From the NCBI GenBank assembly GCA_027623615.1, contig JAQBVH010000091.1, forward strand, positions 1-8,711: a stretch of 8,711 bases of DNA, given 5' to 3'. Shown here in pieces: positions 1-5,468 of this stretch (its first letter is position 1; each line of letters begins with the position of its first letter). A model generated the notes under the pieces. The model worked only from the letters and a program-made list of their open reading frames with translations. It made no database searches and was not told the DNA's origin. A program made the position numbers and the translations under genes. The DNA is from Planctomycetota bacterium. GTDB lineage: Bacteria; Planctomycetota; UBA1135; GCA-002686595.

Positions 1-60
1 CCTGCTCGGACACGCTCCCCAAAGCGGCGCAGCGCGGTGGCATGATGGGGCCCGCTTGCC

Positions 61-1530
61 ATGCAGCTCCTCCCGGCTTGGACCGCGCCGAACCAGCGTG
101 CTTCGGCGGTGCCCCTCGCGGGCTTTCGCATTCTCTTCGGCCTGTGCTTGATCTTCGACATCACGGCGCTGATCGAGTACGCGCCGATGTGGTTCGACAA
201 GGTCCCCTTCGTCGATCCCGCCGTGGGTTGGCGCGCACCTGCGCTCTGGCTCTGGCTCCTGGCCGCGATCGGGCTGACGGTGGGGGCGTTCACGCGGGTG
301 TGCGCGATCCTGAACTACGTCGGGTGCGTGGCCTTCATGAGCTTCCAAGCCATGCCGGCCAGCTACGAGTACCACCTGGACAACCTCTACCTGGTCACGT
401 CCTGCGTGCTGCCTTTCCTGCCCCTGGGCCACGTGTGGTCGGTCGACGCGTGGCGCCGGCCGCCGGCCACGCAGACGATCGGGCCCGGCGCCGAGATCTT
501 CTTCGCGCTGATCGTCTCGAGCATCTACCTCGACTCCGCGCTGTGGAAGCTCTCGTCGAGCATGTGGATGAACGGGCTGGGCTACTGGACCGTCGCCGTG
601 CGGCCCTGGGACCGCATGCCGAGCTTCGGCTGGACCCTCGACAACGAGTGGATCGCCCGCGGGTCGGGCTACATCGTGCTCGTCTTCGAGCTGCTGTTCG
701 TGTTCCTGGTCTGGTTCCGCAAGTTGCGCCTGCCGTTGATCCTCATCGGCATGGTGCTGCACATCGGCATCGGGACCTTCCTGCCCATCCCGCTCTTCGG
801 GCTGATCATGTCCTCGTTCCTGGTGGCCCTGGTCGCGCTGCCCCTGCCCAGGGGCGCGGCTGAGGTCGAGGCCGGACCCGCGCGCTGGCACCCCGGAGTG
901 AAGGCCTACTACGCCACCTGGGCCGTGTTCTTCAGCCTGGGAGCGATCGACCCCGTACTGGCGATCCGCGAGCACGGCATCGGCGGCTCGACGACCGAGC
1001 ACCACCGCTTCTGGTTCGCGAAGCGGGAGGACCTCTTCGCCAAGCGCTTCGCCGCCGGGATGTGGTGGAGCTATCGCGTCTTCGGTTGGCGCAGCCACCC
1101 GATCTTCATTGACAACCAGTTCTCCCTGTACACCACCCAGACGCGCCTGCGCTTCCACGAGGGCGACCCCGACCTCGAGGTGGAGGGTGAGGGAGACACC
1201 TTCTACCCGCCCCATCGCAACCGGCGCTTCCTGGCCCTCTACTACCGCACCCTCTGGCCCTCGGACCCGCGGGACAAGGTGGAGCGGCGCCTCACGCGTT
1301 TCCTCGACTACCACGTTGGCCGCGAGCACCTCGACCTCGAGCGCGGCTTCGTCACGATCGAGCAGCGACCGCTGGTCACGCCGGTGGATCGGTGGAACGA
1401 GGGGCAGTTGACGCGCAACAGCGAGACGCCGTGGCGCCGGGTCGGCACGGTCCGCGGGACGCCAGGCGAGCTCGAATTCACCTGGGCGGATCCGTGCTGG
1501 CCCGTCAGGGTTACGGCGGTGGGCCAGTAG
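61..1530 (+). CDS. HTTM-domain (vitamin K-dependent carboxylase-like) membrane protein
   Basis: Predicted 489-residue inner-membrane protein. The first ~300 residues are strongly hydrophobic, with about eight likely spans (roughly 20-38, 62-80, 84-98, 108-122, 143-159, 203-219, 224-262 as two, 281-300). Marks of the HTTM family are a GFRILFG opening near residue 21, the Y-x-x-D-N-x-Y-x-x-x-x-x-x-L-P-F-L-P-L-G segment at 104-123 followed by SVDAWRR, a Y156...W162-K163 stretch before an MNGLGYW motif, and a late membrane histidine (H234). The family includes eukaryotic gamma-glutamyl carboxylase; most bacterial members have no proven reaction. Residues ~310-489 form a soluble, aromatic- and arginine-rich domain I do not recognise. 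ATG 61 is the first possible start after an in-frame TGA at 43-45; no good Shine-Dalgarno precedes it. A GT39-like glycosyltransferase follows 57 bp downstream on the same strand. Family call is fairly secure; function is open. Confidence 0.85.
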   Translation: MQLLPAWTAPNQRASAVPLAGFRILFGLCLIFDITALIEYAPMWFDKVPFVDPAVGWRAPALWLWLLAAIGLTVGAFTRVCAILNYVGCVAFMSFQAMPASYEYHLDNLYLVTSCVLPFLPLGHVWSVDAWRRPPATQTIGPGAEIFFALIVSSIYLDSALWKLSSSMWMNGLGYWTVAVRPWDRMPSFGWTLDNEWIARGSGYIVLVFELLFVFLVWFRKLRLPLILIGMVLHIGIGTFLPIPLFGLIMSSFLVALVALPLPRGAAEVEAGPARWHPGVKAYYATWAVFFSLGAIDPVLAIREHGIGGSTTEHHRFWFAKREDLFAKRFAAGMWWSYRVFGWRSHPIFIDNQFSLYTTQTRLRFHEGDPDLEVEGEGDTFYPPHRNRRFLALYYRTLWPSDPRDKVERRLTRFLDYHVGREHLDLERGFVTIEQRPLVTPVDRWNEGQLTRNSETPWRRVGTVRGTPGELEFTWADPCWPVRVTAVGQ

Positions 1531-1556
1531 CGCTGAGGCCAGCAGCGGTACGGGAC

Positions 1557-1570
1557 TTGGTCCCCACCAA
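1557..1570. other. Short perfect inverted repeat upstream of the glycosyltransferase gene
   Basis: TTGGT-CCCC-ACCAA, arms of 5 bp around a 4-bp centre, lies in the 57-bp gap between the HTTM gene and the glycosyltransferase gene, just upstream of a TATCGT hexamer. It could be a small hairpin or an operator half-site pair. Arms this short occur often by chance in GC-rich DNA, so the call is only positional. Confidence 0.2.
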
Positions 1571-1574
1571 CCGC

Positions 1575-1580
1575 TATCGT
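1575..1580 (+). promoter_or_regulatory. Candidate -10 hexamer giving a leaderless transcript for the glycosyltransferase
   Basis: TATCGT fits the TANNNT -10 pattern and ends 7 nt before the GTG start at 1588, so transcription would begin at or next to the start codon. There is no purine-rich ribosome binding site in this gap. No convincing -35 element is visible. The call rests on spacing and on the missing Shine-Dalgarno. Confidence 0.3.
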
Positions 1581-1587
1581 CCTGCCC

Positions 1588-2895
1588 GTGACCCCGGTCG
1601 ATCCCACATCCCGCAGCCGCGTCTGGGCCGTCGTGCTGTGCGCCCTCGCCGTGCGGCTCGCCTACATGGGCGTGTTCGCTCTCCCCGAGCGCTTGCCCGA
1701 GCAGAGCTACGCGTGGGACTGGGGCTACGAGCAGGTCGCCGTCGCGAGCGCGATCGCGGCAGGGGAGGGCTATCGGGACCCGTTCCAGCGCGACGCGGAG
1801 GAGTTCCCGTGGGCGGTGCAGGAATCCGGCGCGACCGCGTGGTGCGGCGCGGTGTATCCGCTCGTGCTCGGCGCCCTGATCCTCGCCACGGACGGTCCGA
1901 ACCATGACACGGCCATGGCCCTCGCCTGGCTCAACGTGCTCCTCTCAGCGTCGATCGCGGCGGGGCTCTGGCACCTGGGACGCGGGCTCGGGCGCGAGGC
2001 GCTCGGGCGCTGGTCGGCCTGGGTGTGGGCGCTGCATCCGCTCGCGGCCTATGGCGCAGTGACGCTGGCGTGGGACTCGGTCCTCGTCGGCGCGGGGATC
2101 GTGTGGTTCCTCGTATTGCTGCTGCGCCGCACGGCGCGCCTCGACCGTGGCGAGCTGTCCATGGCCCGCGGCCTAGTGCCGGTGGGCGTCGCCTTCGGGC
2201 TCCTGGCACTGCTCAATCCGGCCACGCTCACCCTCGCTCCGGGCGGCGCGCTGTTCCTGTGGGTGCGCCGGCGCAACGCCTTCCTCCCGAGCCTCGCGGC
2301 GGTCGCTCTGCCAGCCGCGCTCGTGCTCCTGCCCTGGCTCGTGCGCAACCAAGTGGTGGTCGGCACCTTCAGCCCCAAGGCGAACCTGGGCGTCGAGCTG
2401 CTGGTCGGCAACAACGACGATGCGGACGGCGCCTTCCACGCCTGGATCCACCCGGCCTACAACGAGGCCGAGTTCGCGCGCTTCCTCGAGCTGGGGGAGG
2501 GGGCCTACGGCCGCGACGCGCGGGGGCGCGCCCTGGCGTGGATCCGCGCGAACCCTGGACGCTTCGCCGAGCTGAGCGCGGTCCGCGCGCGCAACTTCTG
2601 GATCGGCCTCTCGCCCTTCGAGCCCCTCACCCTGCGCAGCGGGCGCACCAAGGAGCGCGACTGGCAGGGGTGGCTGAAGTGGACGGTCTACTGCGCGGTG
2701 GGGGTCTTGGCCCTGGTCGGGATGCTGCGCCACCGGGACGCGCACGGCGGCCGCGCGCTCCTGGTGGGCACGCTGGCGTGTTATCCGATCGTCTACTACA
2801 TGACCCACGTCCTCGAGCGCTACCGCCAGCCCCTCGAGCCCTTGCTCGTGATCCTCGCGGTCTCCGCGCTGCGCTCCCTGCGCCGCCGCACCTGA
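1588..2895 (+). CDS. GT39-like (GT-C fold) integral membrane glycosyltransferase
   Basis: Predicted 435-residue polytopic membrane enzyme of the ArnT/PMT-like group, which transfers a sugar from a polyprenyl-phosphate donor to lipid, glycan or protein at the outer face of the inner membrane. After the first span (about 12-31) comes a periplasmic loop with acidic residues (YAWDWGYEQ at 41-49), then A-x-A-I-A-A-G-E-G-Y (54-62) and a G-A-V-Y-P-L segment (87-92), the usual GT39 layout. A W-x-W-A-L-H-P turn (146-151), PWLVRNQVVVGTFSP (249-263), LLVGNND (271-277), and a C-terminal ERYRQPLEPLL (410-420) also match. About nine further spans are predicted up to ~427. Acceptor and sugar cannot be read from the sequence. 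GTG 1588 is the first usual start after the in-frame TGA at 1534-1536; no Shine-Dalgarno is visible. Lies 57 bp after the HTTM gene in the same direction. Confidence 0.85.
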   Translation: MTPVDPTSRSRVWAVVLCALAVRLAYMGVFALPERLPEQSYAWDWGYEQVAVASAIAAGEGYRDPFQRDAEEFPWAVQESGATAWCGAVYPLVLGALILATDGPNHDTAMALAWLNVLLSASIAAGLWHLGRGLGREALGRWSAWVWALHPLAAYGAVTLAWDSVLVGAGIVWFLVLLLRRTARLDRGELSMARGLVPVGVAFGLLALLNPATLTLAPGGALFLWVRRRNAFLPSLAAVALPAALVLLPWLVRNQVVVGTFSPKANLGVELLVGNNDDADGAFHAWIHPAYNEAEFARFLELGEGAYGRDARGRALAWIRANPGRFAELSAVRARNFWIGLSPFEPLTLRSGRTKERDWQGWLKWTVYCAVGVLALVGMLRHRDAHGGRALLVGTLACYPIVYYMTHVLERYRQPLEPLLVILAVSALRSLRRRT

Positions 2896-2910
2896 GACCC
2901 GGCGAGCAGC

Positions 2911-4653
2911 CTAGATTCGCGCCTGCAACGTCTGCAGCCGGTGGTAGCGCCCGCCCAGCTGCATCAGCTGCTCGTGCCGTCCGCGCTCGACGATGCGCCC
3001 TTCTTCGATCACGAGGATCAGGTCGGCGCGTTGGATCGTCGAGAGGCGGTGGGCGATGACGAAGGTCGTGCGCCCGCGGAGGAGCTCCTCGAGGCTGGAC
3101 TGGATGAAGGACTCGCTCTCGGTGTCGAGGCTCGAGGTCGCCTCGTCGAGCAACAGGATGCGCGGCGACGCCAGCAGCGCCCGCGCGATCGTGACCCGCT
3201 GGCGCTGCCCGCCGGAGAGCTTGACGCCGCGCTCGCCGATGATCGTGTCCAGGCCATCGGGCAGGCGGTCCGCGAACTCGTCCACGTAGGCGCCGCGCGC
3301 AGCCTGCTCGATGTCGGCGTCGGTGGCGTCGGGTCGCGCGAAGGCCAGGTTCTCGCGGATCGTGCCGTCGAACAGGAACTCGTCCTGGAGCACGAGGCCG
3401 AGCTGCGAGCGGTAGCTGGCCAGCTCGACCTTGGACAGGTCGACCCCGTCGACGAGCACGCGGCCCAGGTCGGGCGTGAGGAAGGTCGCGGCCAGGGCGG
3501 CCAAGGTCGACTTGCCCGAGCCGGAGCTGCCGACCATCGCGACGACCTGTCCGGGCGCGACCTCGAAGGTGATGTCCTGCAGCACCGGCTTGCCCTCGTC
3601 GTAGGCGAAGGTCACGCCCTCGAACACCACGTGCCCTGCGATCGGGGGCATCGTGAGCGTGCGTGCGGGGTCGTCGTCCTCGCCTGGTTGATCGAGCAGC
3701 TCCGCAGTGCGGTCGAGGCCTGCGAAGGCCTCGGTCATCTGGGTGCCGATGTTGGCCATCTGCACGATCGGGCCGACCAGAAACGCGAGGAACAATGTGA
3801 ACGAGAAGAGCTCCCCGACCGTCAACGCGTCCTCCAGGATCAGGTGGCCGCCATAGCCGAGGATGACCACGCTCGCGATGCCGACGAAGAACGAGCCGAG
3901 GCTCGTCACGGCGGCGGTGGTGGTCAGGGTGGCGCGGATGTTCTCGAAGATGCGCATGACCCCGGCGCGGAAGATCTCGTTCTCGCGCTCGAGGGCGTGG
4001 AAGCCCTTGATGATGCGGATGCCGCCCAGGGCCTCGGTCAGGCGACCGGTCACCTCTGCCTGGATCTTGCCGCGCTCCCGGAACGCGGGCCGCAGGCGCT
4101 TGAAGGCGCGGGTCGAGACCAGCGCGAACAGCCCCATCGGGATCAGCGCGAGGGCCGTCATCACCGCGCTGATCTTCAGGAGGAAGAAGAGCGCGAAGAC
4201 GGCGGTCAGCACGCCACCGACGAGCTGCACGAGCCCCGTGCCGACCAGGTTTCGCACGCCCTCGACGTCGTTCATGATGCGCGAGACCAGCTCGCCCGAC
4301 TTGGTCTCCTCGAAGTGGCGCACCGGGAGGCGCAGGACGTGCCGTTGCACCTGCGCACGCAGCTCGGCGATCAGGAGCTGAGCCTCGACGCTGAGCAGCT
4401 TGGTCAGCATGAACGAGGACCCCGCGGCAACCGCGGCCGCCGCCACCAGCCCGATCAGGATCGGACCCAGAAGATCGCCACGCTCCTGCCCGAGGACGTC
4501 GTCGATCAGGTAGCGGGTCGAGGCCGGCAACACCATGCCGCTCGCGCGGTTGACGAGGATCAACAGCAGGCCGATCAGCACCAGTCGGCGCCGCGGCCAG
4601 ATGATCTCCTGGAAGGCGTGGCGCAGGCTGGCGCGGCTGGGTCTGGAGGCCAT
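2911..4653 (-). CDS. MsbA-like ABC half-transporter (fused membrane and ATPase domains)
   Basis: Complete 580-residue type IV-fold ABC exporter half, expected to work as a homo- or heterodimer moving lipids, glycolipids, peptides or drugs out of the cytoplasm. Residues ~20-320 are the six-helix transmembrane domain; 340-580 the nucleotide-binding domain. All ATPase motifs are intact: Walker A GSSGSGKST (375-383), Q-loop Q423, signature LSGGQ (479-483), Walker B ILLLDE with catalytic E504, D-loop SSLD (507-510), switch H535. A second half-transporter is absent nearby, which favours a homodimer. ATG 4653 is preferred because MASRPSRASLRHAF gives the usual short basic N-terminus; no Shine-Dalgarno is seen. 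Its stop lies 15 bp from the stop of the convergent glycosyltransferase gene. Lipid flipping (MsbA-type) is suggested by family and by the membrane-gene neighbours, but drug export is equally possible. Confidence 0.93.
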   Translation of the reverse strand: MASRPSRASLRHAFQEIIWPRRRLVLIGLLLILVNRASGMVLPASTRYLIDDVLGQERGDLLGPILIGLVAAAAVAAGSSFMLTKLLSVEAQLLIAELRAQVQRHVLRLPVRHFEETKSGELVSRIMNDVEGVRNLVGTGLVQLVGGVLTAVFALFFLLKISAVMTALALIPMGLFALVSTRAFKRLRPAFRERGKIQAEVTGRLTEALGGIRIIKGFHALERENEIFRAGVMRIFENIRATLTTTAAVTSLGSFFVGIASVVILGYGGHLILEDALTVGELFSFTLFLAFLVGPIVQMANIGTQMTEAFAGLDRTAELLDQPGEDDDPARTLTMPPIAGHVVFEGVTFAYDEGKPVLQDITFEVAPGQVVAMVGSSGSGKSTLAALAATFLTPDLGRVLVDGVDLSKVELASYRSQLGLVLQDEFLFDGTIRENLAFARPDATDADIEQAARGAYVDEFADRLPDGLDTIIGERGVKLSGGQRQRVTIARALLASPRILLLDEATSSLDTESESFIQSSLEELLRGRTTFVIAHRLSTIQRADLILVIEEGRIVERGRHEQLMQLGGRYHRLQTLQARI

Positions 4654-4662
4654 GGGGGCGCC

Positions 4663-4668
4663 AACCTA
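4663..4668 (-). promoter_or_regulatory. Candidate -10 hexamer close to the ABC transporter start
   Basis: On the minus strand TAGGTT (TANNNT pattern) ends 9 nt before the ATG at 4653, and the intervening ggcgccccc has no ribosome binding site. This would give a leaderless or nearly leaderless mRNA. No good -35 match is seen 16-18 bp upstream. Confidence 0.3.
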
Positions 4669-4728
4669 GCTCCCGGGAAGCGACCTGGTAGGTTTCGGGG
4701 GAGCGGGATCGTCCAGATTTCTGCCTGA

Positions 4729-5001
4729 TTGGTTCGTCGGCAGACACCGACAGGGAGCGACCCAAGGCGTCCCCAGCGGATCCCGACACCTCCCCTGCGG
4801 CTCCTCTCGTCCGCACCCTTACTGCTCGCGTCCGTGCAAGGCTCGGGGTGCGGGGGCCGCGTTCAGTACACGCTCCCGGACCTGTTCCTCCCCGGCCACG
4901 GCGTCGCTAGTCCCGGCGAGATCTGAAACCTCCAGGCCGGATTCCGCGATGTTGGCGGCACGTCGCACTTCGCGGACGCGCTCGAACTGATGTTCCTGTG
5001 A
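4729..5001 (+). pseudogene. Possible remnant of a small lipoprotein-like gene, interrupted by an in-frame TGA
   Basis: One forward frame reads like protein across this otherwise gene-free stretch. Part one (4729-4926, TTG start) has a basic segment, then a hydrophobic run LLSSAPLLLASVQGSGC like a signal peptide ending at a cysteine, then VQYTLPDLFLPG and GVASPGEI before TGA at 4924-4926. In the same frame the sequence goes on as NLQAGFRDVGGTSHFADALE and LMFL to a second TGA at 4999-5001. If the first TGA were TGG (Trp), the frame would be about 90 codons. The lipobox is poor (G-S-G-C), there is no ribosome binding site and the TTG start is weak. I recognise no family. It could be a decayed gene, a single-base error, or chance in GC-rich DNA. 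Confidence 0.25.
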
Positions 5002-5016
5002 CGTCTCGGTCTGAGA

Positions 5017-5032
5017 TACGAAGGGTTTCGTA
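5017..5032. promoter_or_regulatory. Upstream BlaI-type operator, TACGAA-N4-TTCGTA
   Basis: TACGAAGGGTTTCGTA is a perfect 6-4-6 inverted repeat 55 bp before the repressor start codon. An identical-arm site lies downstream with centres 41 bp apart, close to four helical turns, so two repressor dimers would sit on one face of the DNA. The outer TAC/GTA recalls the TACA/TGTA core of staphylococcal BlaI/MecI operators. Binding by the adjacent repressor is inferred. Confidence 0.75.
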
Positions 5033-5035
5033 AAG

Positions 5036-5063
5036 TTGTCGACCGGGGCTTCCCAGGTACGAA
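5036..5063 (+). promoter_or_regulatory. Candidate promoter P1 for the repressor/peptidase operon
   Basis: TTGTCG (5036-5041) and TACGAA (5058-5063) are separated by 16 bp, with 4/6 and 3/6 consensus matches. Transcription would start near 5070 and leave GGGTGG in the leader as a ribosome binding site. The -10 overlaps the downstream operator, so repressor would block it. It competes with a second candidate at 5050-5077. Confidence 0.35.
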
Positions 5064-5077
5064 AGTCTTCGTATGTT
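5050..5077 (+). promoter_or_regulatory. Candidate promoter P2 with the operator inside its spacer
   Basis: TTCCCA (5050-5055) and TATGTT (5072-5077) are 16 bp apart, each 4/6 to the sigma-70 consensus. The downstream operator (5058-5073) fills the spacer and touches the -10, a classic arrangement for steric repression. The start site would be near 5084, leaving only a few untranslated bases. Which of the two candidates is used cannot be decided from sequence. Confidence 0.4.
5058..5073. promoter_or_regulatory. Downstream BlaI-type operator, TACGAA-N4-TTCGTA
   Basis: TACGAAAGTCTTCGTA has the same 6-bp arms as the site at 5017-5032 and a different 4-bp centre (AGTC against GGGT). Conserved arms with changed centre are what a dimeric winged-helix repressor would select for. 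It ends 14 bp before the repressor ATG and covers both candidate promoters. Confidence 0.75.
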
Positions 5078-5083
5078 GGGTGG
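5078..5083 (+). promoter_or_regulatory. Ribosome binding site that favours ATG 5088
   Basis: GGGTGG sits 4 nt before ATG 5088, a short-spaced, moderate Shine-Dalgarno. It lies after the other in-frame ATG at 5073, so it can only serve 5088. Confidence 0.45.
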
Positions 5084-5087
5084 AACC

Positions 5088-5468
5088 ATGCCGACACCCA
5101 AGCGACCCACCGAAGCCGAGATGAACATCCTCGGCGTGATCTGGGAGCGAGGCTCCGCGACCGTGCGCGAGGTCTTCGAACAGCTCCAGACCACCCAGGA
5201 CACTGGCCACACCACCGTCCTGAAGCTGATGCAGATCATGGTGGAGAAGGGCCTGCTCGAGCGCGACGCCGACGTGAGGCCCCAGGTCTTCCGCGCCACC
5301 CAGCCGCGCAAGAAGACCCAGAGCCTGCTCGTGCGCCACCTGCTCGACCGGGCCTTCTCGGGTTCAGCGAGCGCGCTCGTCGTGCAGGCGCTCTCCCTGC
5401 GCAAGTCGACCCCCGAGCAGCTCCAGGAGATCCGCGAGCTGATCGATCGTCTGGAGGACGAGTCATGA
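5088..5468 (+). CDS. BlaI/MecI/CopY-family winged-helix transcriptional repressor
   Basis: Complete 126-residue repressor, the usual length for this family. Residues ~5-72 form the winged-helix DNA-binding domain: PTEAEMNILGVIWERGSATVREVFEQL opens as in BlaI in the order T8-E9-A10-E11...I14...W19, the recognition helix region is H41-TTVLKLMQIMVEKGLLER, and the wing ends at VFRAT (67-71). Residues ~75-124 form the dimerisation arm, including the family-typical L-L-D-R-A-F-S-G-S (85-93). In characterised systems such a repressor binds as a dimer and is cleaved or released when its partner M56 membrane peptidase is activated. The next gene is exactly such a partner, and its ATG overlaps this stop (ATGA, 5465-5468). 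Two matching palindromes upstream suggest autoregulation. No beta-lactamase gene is nearby, so its wider regulon is unknown. ATG 5088 is chosen over 5073 by homology and ribosome binding site. Confidence 0.93.
   Translation: MPTPKRPTEAEMNILGVIWERGSATVREVFEQLQTTQDTGHTTVLKLMQIMVEKGLLERDADVRPQVFRATQPRKKTQSLLVRHLLDRAFSGSASALVVQALSLRKSTPEQLQEIRELIDRLEDES
5453..5458 (+). promoter_or_regulatory. Strong Shine-Dalgarno for the M56 peptidase, inside the repressor gene
   Basis: GGAGGA lies 6 nt before ATG 5465, within the last codons of the repressor gene. With the ATGA stop/start overlap it fixes the peptidase start and indicates translational coupling. It also shows that this organism does use canonical ribosome binding sites. 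Confidence 0.7.

Noticed and set aside
2941..4728. Plus-strand open frame of 595 codons antisense to the ABC transporter
   Set aside because: Composition is dominated by E, Q, R, A, D and H from reverse-complemented ABC codons. No motifs, no start context.
2627..4816. Minus-strand open frame of 729 codons over the ABC transporter
   Set aside because: It overlaps the ABC transporter in another frame, has no family motifs, and is R/A/G/P-rich as expected from GC-driven shadow frames. The 580-codon frame has every ABC ATPase motif.
4924..4926. TGA read as tryptophan or selenocysteine
   Set aside because: TGA serves as the normal stop for the glycosyltransferase, repressor, peptidase and icd genes here, and no selenocysteine insertion hairpin is evident after this codon.
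5036..5464. Upstream extension of the peptidase frame to 949 codons
   Set aside because: The frame is open through the repressor gene, but GGAGGA plus the ATGA overlap and the M56 N-terminus fix the start at 5465; the extension is the repressor read in another frame.
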